Assembly: GCA_963556195.1 (NCBI GenBank)
Contig: OY744520.1
Span: forward strand, 271,501-335,500
DNA from: Sepiola atlantica
Lineage: Eukaryota > Mollusca > Cephalopoda > Sepiida > Sepiolidae
Direction of reading: 5' to 3'
DNA: 64,000 nucleotides
Positions 11,300 to 23,716 of this stretch are shown here, one piece after another. A model generated the notes under the pieces. That model searched no databases. It was not told where the DNA came from and saw nothing but the letters and a program-made list of their open reading frames with translations. The first letter of the stretch is position 1. The number at the start of each line of letters is the position of its first letter. A program made the position numbers and the translations under genes.

Positions 11300-12680
11300 G
11301 AACAAAATGGAAAACCAACTTTTATGAGAACGAGCAAAATAGCTAAAAGTATCAATGGTGAACAAAACATTGGCGAACTAACCTCTAACGTTACATTCAA
11401 AGAAAAGACTTTGAAATTCAGAATTTTAGTATTCAACAACTCAATTAATCTCCTTAAAACAAGCTTGATGGAGAAATTTCAACAATGGAATATTACAATA
11501 CACGCTGCCAAAATATTGAAACTTTAAATGCCGAAGCAGAGAGAATAAAGAGAGAATTAAAAGAAAAGTTTGTGGAAGTTTTTTTCTGGTAGACTGGGAA
11601 AATGTAAAATCATGACTGCCAAGGTTGAATTAAAACCAAATACTGAACCAGATTCGCAAAGTAAATACATACTTAATTCGCGTCACTAAATAAGATTAAT
11701 GAGCAAGTGTATATACTAAAAATGGAAGTATTATCGACAGTTTACAGTCTACGTAAAAAAGGTAAAGAGATCCGTGTTTGTGCAGATTTTTCCATAGGAT
11801 TGAACTAGGCATTAAAGGATTACCACTAGCCTTTTCTAGTCCAGAAAATATATTTGCTAAACTCAACGGAGGAACACCATTTTCAAATGGTTGACGTTTA
11901 TCTACAAATACCTGTGGACAAGAAGTGCTGAAAGCTACTTTGTATAAATACCCATAGGGGGTTGTACAAATTCGAATCATTACTATTTGGGGTAAAGGTC
12001 GCACTAACAATTTTTAAATAAGTAATGGACACATGGTTTAGCGGACTGGAATTTTCGACAGCCTACCTAGATGACATTCCAGTGATCAGTAAAAGCATCG
12101 AACAAAACAAATCACATGTTCACGAAGCATTTAAGAGTATCTACAACTATTGTTTTAAATTGAAGGAAACATACTATTTAATTATGGAAAAATATAATGT
12201 CTTAGTCACATAGTGCGATAACAAAACGTATCATCACTACAATGTTTACTTATTTTAGCAAATCATTATGATGTGTTTATTGAAAATATGCACAATTTGT
12301 GAGCTTCTCTGAATGAGCTACTAAAAAAAGAAAAAGATTGGGTCTGGACGACAGAATTCCTGGATACATTTGAAAATTTTTTATGATATCATGATTATTT
12401 TGGAAATCATTGTAGCTACTGATGTTAGCTCGTACGCATTAGAACCTGCATATTTCTACAAATGGATGACGGATCGCAAAAGCCTAACACTCACGCATCT
12501 TGTACGTTATAACTTGTAGAGAAAAGTTACTCACAAATCGAGAGGAAGTCTTGGTTGGGTATTAATTTTGCAGCCACTAAATTTCATTGATTTATTTACA
12601 GAAGATATTTTGTGTTACAAACCGACAATAAGCCACTGCTAACGCTTTATAGGTGACGAAAATGGGGGACCATTCTCCTC
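11300..12680 (+). pseudogene. gypsy protease-end, RT and RNase H relic
   Basis: 11324-11527 aligns in wording with the post-protease region of the 52.8 kb copy (KIAKSINGEQ against KTARSVSGEK). 11750-12210 gives the RT: KKGKEIRVCADFS, YLQIPVDKKC, LYKFESLLFGVKV and the catalytic AYLDDIPVISKS, with in-frame stops between them. 12290-12660 gives RNase H linker wording (LNELLKKEKDWVWT). The YLDD survives but the frame does not. Confidence 0.75.
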
Positions 12681-13129
12681 AATTACAATTAGAAAATCGA
12701 GTTTATCCTATCGTCATAAATGAGTCATGCTGACGGATTATCTAGACTATTCCGAAAATTCACTGAAACCCTTGAAGACACAGTGATTGCCTTTCTTCAA
12801 ACTGAGGTAGAAGTTATAATACATTCTGTAACGTCATTAGGGAGCTTTCGGTATCACTCAAATAATCAAAATAAAAAAAGTTAGACGACGGTTTAAAAAA
12901 GCATTAACAATTAAATAAAAGTAAACCACTGACAATCTGTAATAAAGTAGTTATGTATTTCAATTGAGTGATTATTTTTTGCAGCATTATAGAAAAGAAT
13001 ACTAAAATAATTTCGTGTCAGTAACCTGACAATTTCGAGAATGAAAAGTCTCATGAGAAGATTTGTGTATTCACAAGTATGTAAAAAGGCATTGCAAATG
13101 CGATGAAAGTATACAACGGTTGTGCTTTG

Positions 13130-13520
13130 GCAGCGAAGACACCTCATATAATGTTCAGACCCTGACCGAAAACTGATAGTGGTCTAAGATCCTCATGGAT
13201 TTTGCTGGTCCATTGGATGGTTTCTATCATTTAATCGTAGCGAACAGTTTCTGAAAATTGCCGGAAATATACCTCGCAAGTAACCATTAGTTATTGACAT
13301 TAATTGTTTGCCCGGTTTGGAGTTGTTGACTGTATAGTATCAGACAACGGATTCACGTCTAGTGAATTTAAAATATTCTGTCAAATATTTAGTGGAGCAT
13401 ATCTCGATTATGCCGTACCATGCGAGAAGCAATTGTCAGGTAGAAGTGTTCGTGGACACGTTCGAAAAAACGTTTCAGAAGCGAGGGGTACAGCTACCGA
13501 AAACGCCATTCAATAATTTT
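13130..13520 (+). pseudogene. gypsy integrase core relic
   Basis: The plus strand gives ILMDFAGPLDGFYHLIVANSF near 13190-13250 (first catalytic Asp in DFAG), then RFGVVDCIVSDNGFTSSEFKIF near 13310-13378 (second Asp in SDNG). A stop separates them. The third acidic residue could not be placed. Confidence 0.7.
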
Positions 13521-14021
13521 GGCAGATACATTGAATGATCCTAAATAACAATTTGTAATCTTTCATGCTGCCAACAGAAGCAATGTTTACAAGGAAGATT
13601 AAAACAGCGTTTGATAGATAATTGCCAACCTATATGAAACCAGGATGTGACAAAAATGTCACAAAATGTTACGAAATGACGCATCAAAGTTGGACAAGAA
13701 ATTAAAAAACAATAAATCCTACTGGGAAACAGGGATAGTAGATAAATGAAGTGGGAGCATGATTTACATGGTAAAGGGTCCAACGTTTACCCACGAAAGA
13801 CACATGAACCAGGCGAGGAAACGATATTGAAATGCGGTTGAAAATAGTACTCCAGAGGACGTGCTAATAGATGTCGAGTCCGACACATTTTAGATACCAA
13901 CACCGCAAACAAGTTGTGAACATCGAAATTCCAAAAGAAAACGTAAGACAACCGATTTGATTGTAATAAATCCTAAAAGAAAAAAGTATTGATTCCATAC
14001 GGAGCATAGCTAAAAAGGTGG

Positions 14022-14212
14022 TGTTATGGTGTGATGGTGATTTATCTTATTTCGTGATGATAGGTATAGAGGAGTCTACACCGAATGGTGGAGCAGTCTT
14101 TGGACAGTATTTTTGTGGCATACTATTCTGTACTTCTGTAAATAAACACTCCTGTAAATATACTACAATGCAGTTTTATTTATTATTTGACTACACCAAA
14201 TAGATAAGCCAT
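14022..14212 (+). repeat. 3' LTR of the 9.4-14.2 kb gypsy element
   Basis: Begins TGTTATGGTGTGATGG, preceded by the purine-rich TAAAAAGGTGG (polypurine tract-like), and aligns with the 5' LTR for about 190 bp before diverging or being cut short. Confidence 0.6.
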
Positions 14213-14214
14213 TA

Positions 14215-15760
14215 ATTATAAAAATAAATAAGTACATAAATAAATACATTTTTAAAAAAGATTAAATTTGTCAACGTCTTTCTTAGAACAACGCAAGACG
14301 TTCTTTCAAGTGAGCGTCTCTCCGGTGTATTTAAAAAAATATCTCCTTTCACCTGCTTTTTAGTCAATTTTGCGATCAACATCTGAACATGATTCGAAGA
14401 GTAATCGAAAACATTAGTGATACATACGTATCTTTTATTTGTAGTTTCCGTCTTCCAATTGTTTATTTGCTTTTGAACTCCTCCTAAAATCTTGAATTAG
14501 GTCACCATACCAATAAATATATTCTGAAACTATGTTATCTAGGGTACTTGGATAAGTAATTTAATTTTGATCAAATAGCATACAATATTATGATGGGAGC
14601 TTAGTTTGCGCTTAACACCCATTAAAATAAGGATACAACGTTTTTAAAAAAATTATTTACAATTTGAAAATTATAGAAATAAAACAGTAAGAATAGAATT
14701 CTTAATAATAGATTCAGGAAAGCGCCGAGTTTGTCTTGAAAGAGTTTCCTAAATTTATGTTACTCGACTTAGAGCCCCTCTCTGATTAGATCTTTGCGAC
14801 CCACACCAAAAAGTAAATATATGAAGTGAAAAATAAAGATGTGATATAGTGTTTTGAGCTGGGCGCAAAAGAACATAGAATCCCTTCTTGAAATCTGAGC
14901 AACGTCGGGTCGTCTTGCTAATGTAGGTATAAGGTCTTGCTTACGAGGAACGATAAAAAATGTCGTTTACTCGTTGTCAGAGTTATTCGCTGATATTCGA
15001 TTTATTTTAATTTGTATTTATTTACCTTCTTTTTAGATATTTTATATTTATTTACGCTTTTCATATTTTTTAGAGTTTCAGTCATTTTTCAAATGATTAA
15101 TTTTTTAAAATTATATTTTTCTCATATTTTATTTCATTTTTAGGATTTTCATAATTTAAAAAAATATTTATCTATCGATTTTCGTATATTCTATCTTGAA
15201 TTTATTTTCCATATATTTTAGCATTTATTTACTCTTTTCGTGAAGTGTAATTTACCATAATTGTATTAAATTTGTTTCTCTATCTTACAATTATTAGACA
15301 CTATCGATCAACTTCTCGATTAGCAAGAGTTATTATCTTCCTAAATATCTAAATCGATGATCTATTTCGGTTTGAGATATCTTAAACGTATTTTCATTAA
15401 ATTAGCAGATGTTATTGATTCTGTTCTGTAACTGAACACTGAAACATCATAGAAACCGCCACAATAATTCAATACCGTCGCTGACTGAAATTAGCCATGT
15501 CTAGTTCAAACACTATCGTATCTACTGTGATCATTTATGCATTACTACCGTTTGCAAATCAATGTTTTCCCTTAGCCATATGTGAAATAGCTCCTTGTGT
15601 TCAATGTATTGTATACAATGAATATTTTACAAGGTGTATTCTGCTTTTTCATTAAATCACCTAAAAAAGTCGATTTTCTATGAAAAAGGAAAACAAAATA
15701 TCGTCATTGATATTAATTTGGACTATTGATGGATTTCAAGACCTCCCTCTCTCTCTCTCG
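14215..15760. other. AT-rich intergenic sequence, no gene recognised
   Basis: 15010-15250 resembles in composition (TATTTATTT, CATATTTT) the AT-rich satellite at 30.5-32.4 kb, but no clean period is visible. Confidence 0.4.
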
Positions 15761-15765
15761 AATTT

Positions 15766-15810
15766 GTTAATGCCGAATCAACAAAATACGTATGTTGCTT
15801 CGGCATTAAC
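15766..15810. repeat. 17-bp-arm hairpin
   Basis: GTTAATGCCGAATCAAC (15766-15782) and GTTGCTTCGGCATTAAC (15794-15810) are inverted repeats with one mismatch and an 11-nt loop. TCAGCATTAA-like strings recur near 15870 and 15950, suggesting a small repeat family with about 90-bp spacing. Confidence 0.7.
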
Positions 15811-16100
15811 TAACATAAAAGTGTTGAAACGTCATGAAACAGACAAATTAAACGGATGAATGGTTTTTCAGCATTAATTAATCTCAAAGGTTTGATATGC
15901 CATTAAACAAACAAGACCAATCAACCATTTGTTTACAATGTGTATGATGTTTCAGCATTAAATGAGTCAACAAAAATCCAGGGCAAAAGGCACTCAAGTA
16001 TTATGGTTAACAAGACGGATGGAGTGTCAGTTGAATGATGAAGAATTATTATGAGATACTTGGAAATGATGAAGAGTATGAACATAGTTTTATTGCTTAT

Positions 16101-16240
16101 AAGTATTTGTTGACATTACATTACAACCTTATTGTAGTCTACAGGGAAGCTATCTGTGGAACATATTCCTACATGACTTATTCCCTGTAGACTACAACAT
16201 GGTCGTCTTCAAGTCTAATGTTAACAAATATTTGTTGATC
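16101..16240. repeat. Foldback (inverted-repeat) element
   Basis: A perfect 16-bp inverted pair, TTGTAGTCTACAGGGA (16132-16147) and its complement at 16182-16197, lies inside a longer imperfect pair (AAGTATTTGTTGACATTA near 16101 against TAATGTTAACAAATATTT near 16220). It may be a MITE-like or LTR-edge structure. Confidence 0.7.
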
Positions 16241-16281
16241 CGTCTTCTTAAGAAATAACATTCACCGTTTTCAATAATCTC

Positions 16282-16420
16282 ATAGAGCAGAGAAAGACTA
16301 ACAACGTCTCTTCTCTGAGAAACAGGCTGTAGAGAACAGAACAGAAGGTATATTCTCCCACTAGATTATAAAGTCGATTTATTACTTTGTCAAAACAAAG
16401 AAAAGTGCACTAAAAGGCCT
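16282..16420 (+). repeat. LTR-like dispersed repeat, copy 1
   Basis: AACAACGTCTCTTCTCTG...CTCCCACTAGATTATAAAGTCG aligns with 48964-49080 (AGCAACATCTCTTCTGTG...CTCCCACTAGATTGTGAAGTCG). The two copies have the same orientation. Here it adjoins an antisense gypsy pol relic, so it may derive from that element's LTR; this is inferred. Confidence 0.45.
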
Positions 16421-16439
16421 TTACCCAAATATTGCAGCA

Positions 16440-18200
16440 GTAGTCTTTCTTGCCTTGACAGTGTAAACAATCGACTTTCTCACAAAATGGATTTTGCTAG
16501 TCTTTCTCTATTCTACGTTATTTCGATGGTAGGTGCTCGACTGAGCTCCAATCGACTAAACTATCGACTACAATTAGATAGTAAAATTCATTCAAAAGGC
16601 CCGCAAAATCCAAGTGTTTCCTTGACCAAGGTTGTCCCGTTTGTAGCAACGGACTATGTTTGAGATGAGGTTCTTTTGCCGCCAAAACACACTCTTTACA
16701 CGTATTCACGATGTTCTTAATGTCCGCATCAAACTCTCATCCTATTTGTCTCCGGATAGCAAATGTGAAAATCCCTCAGGATTATCGTCTGTATTTTTTT
16801 TTTGGAATGACGAATTTTTTGTTCTACAAGAGTACATCGTTGCATAATGCAAAACTGTCTACAAAATGTTGGTCTTCATCAGCCATTTTAGTTTTGTATA
16901 GATGATATCATCTTTGGAAGCTTCCTTTTCAATTTCATGTAGGATCACCGGGAGCTCTCTGACTGTGTTGCATAACATAGCTTTTATCTCCTCTTCCGCT
17001 CACAGGGAAGCAATCACGGTGTCTTCTAGTGGCTCTCTTTGTCTCGGTACCAGTCTAGACAATCCACCCGCGTTATAGATCCTTTTATGATTATTCAGTA
17101 ACATTGTTCCCTATCTCTGTAGTTTATTCGCCGTATACACAGGCAGACCTTTTTTCGAACCAAAAAAACTGATTAATGGTAATCCGTCTATAATGTGATT
17201 AATGTACTGTGTATATAGCGGTGGAAGTAAATTACACCAACAATTATTCCTAAAGCCTCTTTCTCAATTTAGGAGTACTTCTCCGCAGTTTATGCGTTCT
17301 ATTCGACATTACATGAAGAATGAACGCTTCTAATCCGTATGAAATAGCGTCGCTAGTCACTATTGTCGAGGTCGGGGTTGTAAAGCGTAAGAAATACATC
17401 TGATGTCAGCATTTCAAAAGCTTTGTCGAAGGCTTCCTGGCATTCGCGCGTCCACTCCTGAAACTTATCCTTTTCTAATAGTTTATTAAGTGGAGTACGG
17501 AGCTTATGCATCTCTTACATAAAAGCCTGGTTGTAATTTTCCAGTCCGAGGAAGGTCTGTAGTGCTGTGACTTTTCCCGCCGCCGGCATGTTCTTAACTG
17601 CAGTGGCCCGTTTTGGGTCCAGCCTTCTGCCGTCCTTGTCTATTACATGACCCAGATATTTGATTTTTTTTTCTAAAAGAAATCACATTTAAAACCTTTA
17701 AAACCTTACACCCGTAGTCCTGGATTCGTGAAAACACTTTGTGTTGTTTCTATATTTTTTACTATTGATTAAAATGTTGTCAAGTTATGCAATAGCAAAA
17801 TCAAATTCGCCCAGCATGGTATCCATCACTTGATAAAAAATTGCGGGAACAACTTTGAACCCGAAAGCTAGCCTTTCAGACTTGTATAACCCGCGATGCG
17901 TATTTATACACAACAGTTTAGAACTCTCTCCGTCCACTGGTATTTGGAAGTACGCTTCACTCAGGTTGTTTTTTTGAAAAACATCTGCTCCATTTTAATT
18001 TTGAACAAAACTTCCTCTAGACTATGCAGTGAATAATGATAATCCTTTAGTGCTGCATTTAATCCCGTTGAAACATCTGCACACACGCAGATTTCTTTTG
18101 ATTTATTCTTTACATAGACCGTTAGTGTTGCCAACTGACTGTATTCTACTTTCGATTAGATGCCGAAACGTGTGGATTGTTTTGCATGTTGAGCACTCGT
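16440..18200 (-). pseudogene. Antisense Ty3/gypsy pol relic (RT to integrase)
   Basis: On the minus strand, 18150-17670 reads as RT (VCADVSTGLNAALKDYHYSL, LKG, LLLHNL in place of the YLDD context) with many stops. 17650-17040 covers the RT/RNase H linker up to LSRLVPRQREPLED. 16709-16518 is an integrase N-terminal piece with CKECVLAAKEPH and HLDFAGLLNEFYYLIVVDS. The wording matches the gypsy family at 9.4-14.2 and 51-54 kb. Gag and the rest of integrase are missing. Confidence 0.75.
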
Positions 18201-18239
18201 TTTTCAGATAAAGAAAAACTTGTGTTCGTAGATTATTTA

Positions 18240-19000
18240 TAGGTGCCATTAATTTGCCTATGAAGAGAACAACAACTTCAAGGACAAATTGAGAAAGACA
18301 AGCAGTTGAATTTTTGACAGCTATGAGAGAACATTAGAATTTAAATTTGTCGTTTTCTGATGAGATGTTGTTGAAAAAGTTACTTTTTATTACAGAAAAT
18401 AATATTAATTATTTATTTGAATTCTTATCAGTTGCGCACCATGGACAACAGCACTAATATTCATGAGACGTTCATCATCCTATGAGTTGAATGCGTGGTG
18501 ACACGTAATTAGGTTTCTACTAAATAATGGATTTTCAGTAGACGTATTGGTCACATTTTGACATTCTTTCTATCATTCGTGGAATAATCCGCGACCACTA
18601 AACGAATAAACGATCTTTTCGCTAAGTTGTACTATTACGATCTCCCTAAATCATAATCCCCTTTTTTGTGGTGGCCTACTGCTTCAGAGTTTGCTATCTT
18701 TCGTAAGGCCGTCCTTGGGGTTTCCATCGGAATTAAGTTTCTACTCATTCAATTACTTGAAGTGCTTCTTTAATTTTTCTCAGACATTCCGTATTTCTCT
18801 TCTAGTCTTGTCCTATTTTCATATATGTTGCTATAGAAATGTCTTTATTTCTCATTTTCGCGCTGTTTTGGTAAAGCTAACTTTCATTATTCGAAAATGT
18901 TCTGTTGTACTGCTAAGATTCGTATTCGTGTCTTCCTTTTTTGCTAGTATAATTTGCTATATTTCTTCCTTGTTACTTGGGCAGTGTTTATTCTTGTTTG
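18240..19000. other. No feature recognised
   Basis: AT-rich sequence between the gypsy relic and the coiled-coil-like fragment. No motif or repeat unit could be assigned. Confidence 0.4.
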
Positions 19001-19009
19001 TCCGTCGTA

Positions 19010-19330
19010 TTTGTCTTCCTCCATCGTTTTCTGATCATTCTAGCCTCATTCAAAGCGTCGCATTTTTTTTTTAATTCTTTGATGTGGAGTTCCAATCGAC
19101 CTTTCATCCGGATTTGTTGATGAATGTTTAGTCTAGTAATTTCATATTTGGCCTTATCTCAGATTAATTTCTTCAGATATATAATATTGGATTTGGAGTT
19201 GTGTGAGAAAAGTTTGTTCACCTCTTCAATTTCTGCTTCTCACAGTCTTCGTTTTTTAATGATGGTAGTTATTTTTCAAACCTCGTTCATGTTTACTTTG
19301 ATGCGTTCAATTTTTTTTTCAGTTATGTAG
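19010..19330 (-). pseudogene. Degenerate coiled-coil-like coding fragment
   Basis: The minus-strand reading gives a highly charged, heptad-like stretch (ELHIKELKKKCDALNEAR, EAEIEEVNKLFSHNSKSN), interrupted by two TGA codons and then by more stops. It could be a dead exon or a gag-type coiled coil of a retroelement. The family is not recognised. Confidence 0.3.
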
Positions 19331-19806
19331 TGCAATTATCAAGAGATTCTAAACTTTCAATAATCATGTAACTTGTAGAACAATCACATGGAGAAATTTC
19401 CTGAAGCTCTGTTATTTTTCTTACCTTTCCATTATTTCTAGCTCCAAAAACATATTTTTTAAGAGCTTGTTTTGCTTGGTCTACAACCCTTTAGTTTGTT
19501 GTTTGAAAACAACAGCTACATTCCATAGGTTGATTATGCGGTTTAAGATGCCTTTTTGTGTGGAGCTGCTTTCATGATAACATTAAATCACATTTCATGA
19601 GTTGCTGCATGTGGCAAAACTAGGACCATACTTAATTTTCGTGGGCTTTTGTATCATGAATAATGTTAAAGTTCATATACATGAAGATAGCGGTTAACTA
19701 TCAAACTGTAAAAAGTAATATTTGTGACTATGGAGTCGAGCTCATTTTCAAAGTTTATTTTACAAAATTTTTCAATTAAAGACAGAACACATTATTATTA
19801 TTATTA

Positions 19807-20880
19807 TTTACTCACTAGGAGTTCTCACACAGGTCATAAGTGATTGCTCACCGACAACTGGTGGTATTCACTGGAGTCTGAGTGACAACAAGTCTCCCCA
19901 GATTTCCAGTATTCTCCACCTCTTTTTGATAGCCATTGCAAATAAACTTGCAGTATCACAACAGACGTTTACCACTGATTTCTCGCTGGTAAGGACCATT
20001 GGTCTTCTCTGGGATTTGGATTGCAATAAGCCTGCCACAGGTCCCAGCAGTCTCTGCACTTCCATTGGCGGTTTGGTTCGTGCTGTCCCTCCTCGATCTT
20101 CTCATCCTCCTTGACCCTATGCAGATATTTTGTGTGGTGTCAGCCTAGGCTGGTACCATTTATTTACATTTTTTCATTTTTTGGAGGGAGGGTAGCGGGG
20201 GACCTTATAGTGTTTCATGCTTTTTTGTCCATTGGTTCATTTTTGTGTCATGTCAGTTACAGCCGGTGTAATTTATTGGGGGAGAGCGGTCGATTGACGT
20301 AGATGCAGACACTTGTCGGCGCCGTTCAAAGAGGAAGCGTCTGGTATGTTGTGTGTATGGGGAGAACCCGAAAAAATTCGCTGACGACAAAAAAGAAAGA
20401 GGAGTGGGAGAAGAAAGGCATCAGAAAGTGAAATAAGCTTTTTATTTGAAAATCCGGGCAACTGTGTTCATGCAAATTAGGTTGTTTTGCATGCGTCGGA
20501 TTTTCGTTTCTATAAGAGAGCAAAAATGAAGAGTCAGTCAGTTTTTCGTGAAGATCGTTCTGAACGCGTATTTGAAAGCGAACAGAGTGCTGGATTTTCT
20601 TTCATGTTGATTTAAACGACGTTTTTTTTATACAGTTGAGAGAGACGGGTTTTTGCTGCCATTTGGACTTGATCTTGGCGACATCTCTGTTTAAAGATTA
20701 TTTCGTTATTTTTCTTCTCTACAGCTATAAAGTGATGTTTCTTGCATTTTCTGTTTCTTTGTTTGTGATGTGTTCTTTCTGTGGTTTCTGTGAGCCTTCG
20801 TAGCATATTCGGGTTGGTTTTCTGCAGTCAATGATTTTTCTTAAGATTGTAGCTGTTTTGATCATTGCCGTCCTTTGTGT
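19807..20880 (-). other. LINE copy A: 3' untranslated region
   Basis: This noncoding block downstream of the endonuclease includes a 310-bp terminal module (19807-20120) repeated at 23717-24035 and, more diverged, at 24098-24420. Each module ends at a (TAA)n tract. Confidence 0.7.
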
Positions 20881-20884
20881 AGTT

Positions 20885-21292
20885 CTAATGATCCCTTTGA
20901 CTCCAATTTCTCCCAGTCTTTTTTCCAGTTTTTGTTGTTGTTCCTAGTGCTCCTACGATTATTGGTATTATACTGACTTTCTTCATGGTCCATATTCCTG
21001 TCAATTCTCTGGCTAGTTCCGTGTATTTGCTTCGTTTTTCCGTGTGTTTGATCTTCACTCTGTGGTCAGCTAAAACGGCGAAGTCTGCCATTTTGCCAGA
21101 TTTTTCATTCTTGTTGATTATTATACTATCCGGTCTCCTTGCTTGTATGAGTTTGTATGTTTGTATATCCATATCGCAGATGATTTTGTTTTTTTCGTTT
21201 TTCAGTACTGTTTCTGGTGTAGGTTTGTACCATTTGTCTGCGTATTCGAAATTCAATTGTTTACACACTTCTAGGTGTACTGTTTTCCCCAC
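20885..21292 (-). pseudogene. LINE copy A: restriction-like endonuclease
   Basis: The minus strand contains VCKQLNFEYADKWYK, then ARRPDSIIINKNEKSGKMADFAV (R-P-D, then D after a 12-residue gap), then KYTELARELTGIW and VSIIPIIVGALGTT. The PD...D/K signature is that of the restriction-enzyme-like nuclease that nicks target DNA for target-primed reverse transcription. Copy C keeps a better version. Confidence 0.7.
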
Positions 21293-21345
21293 ACAGTCAT
21301 GTCTGTTTTTGTATTCTTTTTGAGCTAGTTTTCTACATTCACTTA

Positions 21346-22175
21346 TTATATGATATACTGTTTCGTCTCGTTGTCCACACAGTCTGCATTTACTATTTTA
21401 GCTTTAATGTAGTTTGTCCTAATTGCATTGTTCTGTGCAACCACCAGTAAAGATTCTGTTTCTCTGTTCAAGTGCACTTTTCTTAGCCATGCCCAGCTAT
21501 TTTCGTTGGTTTCTTCTCTTGTCAGTCTTCTGAGGCGTCCATGTAGTTGTTTTTCTTCCCACTTTTCTTTTATTACTGTTTTGTTTCTGGTTTCGGTGCT
21601 TCCCGAGTTGTTCGTTGGAACGGTGTCTCTTGCTGCAGTAATAAGGATTTCTATGTGTTGAGTTATGTATTTCTCCAGCTTTTTTAGTCTTTCACACAAT
21701 CTTCTATAATTACCAGTCCGCTCCCCCGTTCGTTTCTTTTCATGTAGAGTCTCTCCGCATCCTCTTTTGAATGTAGTGAATTGTGCATGGCCATTACTTT
21801 TCTAGTCCTCTGGTCTGAGTTCCTTCTGAGTTCCTCTTTGGTCCAGCTTATGAATGGTCCAGAGTATCTTATCAGTGCTACTGCCCAGCTGTTTATTCCT
21901 GTTACTAGATTTCTGCTATATAATTTCGTTTCTATGACTGTTCTTGTTCTTCGTAAGTATTCTTTTCCAATCTTCTCTTTCATTTCTGAAGATTTTATGG
22001 TGTCTGCTTCCAGAACTCCAAGATATTTGTAGCTATCCTCTTCGCCTAGCGCCCTCATTTCCTCTTGGTTGGGGAGTTCCATGCCCTGTGTTGTCTCCAG
22101 TTTTCTTTTTTTATTTCTAGTAGTGCACACTTTCCCTTTTACGACATTTTTTCTGTTCTTCGGGGAGTAGTTCAC
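21346..22175 (-). pseudogene. LINE copy A: RT thumb and linker
   Basis: 22175-21684 is open and contains YKYLGVLEADTIK, LYSRNLVTGINSWAVALIRY and WTKEELRR, the typical post-RT region of this clade. 21699-21346 continues in another frame with LHGRLRRLTREETNENSWAW and a tract ending in DNETKQYII. At least one frameshift separates the two. Confidence 0.7.
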
Positions 22176-23229
22176 GTTTGTTCTCTCAGTTGTGTCGTCA
22201 AGATTTTCTACATTGTTGGTAAACAGGTTATTAGTATGTAGTTGCTTGGGCTCGTCCTTTATTTGTCATCTTTTTGTATAAGCGTTGTCCTTCCTTTGAT
22301 GATCCACACTGGTATGTCTGTTTTGTAGATACATCCTCTTAGTTTCGGCGCCAGTCTTACATGTAGGGTCGTGAATTTTAAAAACCAATACGCATGTATT
22401 CCATCGTGATTTCCAGTTTACCATTTTCCTAAGGTGTCCTAATTGGTTTCTTTAGTAATCTCCGTTTCTGTTTTTTCTACTATTTCCTGTAGTTCATTTT
22501 TCATGTTTTTCAACCACTTGGTATTTCTGTTGTGTGTTTTAGGCTTTTCCCATATCTTGCTCTAGAAGTGTTTTGTCTCTGTCGGGTCAGGTTGTTCTGA
22601 TGTTATTCGTTCTCCGTTTACGTTTTTGTAAAACTGGCTTATATTGTTTTCAAAGATCCTGTTCTGTTTTTGCTTTTCTGATTTATATCTATATCGTCTC
22701 AGTCTTCCCACTATTGCTGTTATCTTTTGTTTTAATTATTCATGTTTCTTATTCAGTCTTTCCTTGTGAACCGGATTTCTGATCTTCCATCATTTCCTAT
22801 TCTCTTTCATCCTGTTTACGGTGTTAGCTCCTTTCCGGAGGTTGGTTATCTGGGTTTCCAGTCTGATTTCCCATCACAGTTTTGTAGGTCCATTCTTTTT
22901 GCCAGGCTTTTTAAAAATCTTTTTTTAGTTTCATACTTACTGATTTTTCCCCCGCATATATCAAGTTGTTTAGGTCTGTGATAGTGTATGTTGGGATGTA
23001 CGATAGTACCTTGTTTACTGTCTCTGTTTCAACTTATAACTTCTTCCAACATTGATTCCCTAGAGATGGAAGATTTGTTTTGTTCTCAGACATGTATCGT
23101 TTGCTGTTTTCCACTTCTCTTGCTTCTTCCTCAGTGAGTTCTATTTCGAGGAGTTCTGTGATTTCGTAATCTTCGACCTCTTCCGTTACTGGGTTTATGT
23201 TTTGTCTGTCTTCTTCCTGGGGGATTTCG

Positions 23230-23495
23230 TCAAGTGGTGTTTCTTGCTCTGTTCAGCTCTTTTGTTTGCTTTCCGTCAGTTCTATCTGCGAGAACCATCC
23301 TCTCTTGAGCATCTGTTTTGCTTGTTCTGCTATCCTTTGTTTCGTTGTATAGTAGCCAGTAGAAGTATTCCAAAGATGTTTCAATCGCTTTCGGTAGCCT
23401 CTTTCTGTGGGGTGGCAACTTTTGTAGTAGACTTCCATTACTAGTCTGTTCTCCTTTGTGGTCCATTTCTTTCTATATTTTATATTTTTTTTCAT
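23230..23495 (-). pseudogene. LINE copy A: N-terminal Myb-like domain
   Basis: The minus strand reads KKWTTKENRLVMEVYYKS, then RGYRKRLKHLWN and TKQRIAEQAKQMLKRGWFSQIEL. The W-spaced helix pattern matches the Myb-like N terminus of R2/R4-clade LINE proteins, which binds target DNA. It is open for about 80 residues, then shifts frame near 23250. Confidence 0.65.
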
Positions 23496-23622
23496 TCTTT
23501 GCTTTGTTGTGTTTGGTCTGTGTTCTTGACATACATGGAATTGTTTTTTTTGTCTATTTTTAATATTTAAAGCAAGAAGTTACTTGTTAGCTTTTCTTTT
23601 CTGTTGTTTAAACAGAAGAAAC

Positions 23623-23625
<3 letters not shown>

Positions 23626-23716
<91 letters not shown>
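23626..23716. repeat. (ATT)n / (TAA)n microsatellite, about 30 units
   Basis: A perfect trinucleotide run that joins the 3' end of LINE copy D to the 5' side of copy A. Its poly-Tyr/poly-Ile open frames are artefacts. Confidence 0.95.

Larger units (their letters stand above)
9432..14212 (+). mobile_element. Degenerate Ty3/gypsy LTR retrotransposon, near full length
   Basis: Two direct LTR copies flank remnants in the order gag, zinc knuckle, protease region, RT, RNase H, integrase, all in plus orientation. Stops and frameshifts occur throughout. The zinc knuckle, RT wording and integrase closely resemble the element at 50974-62235 and the antisense relic at 16440-18200, so all three belong to one family. 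This copy keeps an integrase segment that the 51-54 kb copy has lost. It is an old, inactive insertion. Confidence 0.8.
19791..23624 (-). mobile_element. Dong/R4-like LINE, copy A (internally deleted)
   Basis: A minus-strand non-LTR element. Its 5' side abuts the long (TAA)n at 23626-23716 and its 3' end at 19810 runs into a short (TAA)n. It encodes, in order, an N-terminal Myb-like DNA-binding segment, RT remnants, the thumb, a CCHC-type zinc region and a restriction-like endonuclease. This is the architecture of R2/R4/Dong-type single-ORF LINEs. The RT catalytic core is missing: near 22140-22160 the sequence jumps from the thumb start straight to upstream RT, dropping about 450 bp compared with copy B. 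Dong elements are known to target TAA repeats, which fits all junctions seen here. Confidence 0.75.

Noticed and set aside
18691..19330. Plus-strand hydrophobic frames
   Set aside because: They are opposite a charged coiled-coil-like reading on the minus strand, which better fits former coding sequence.
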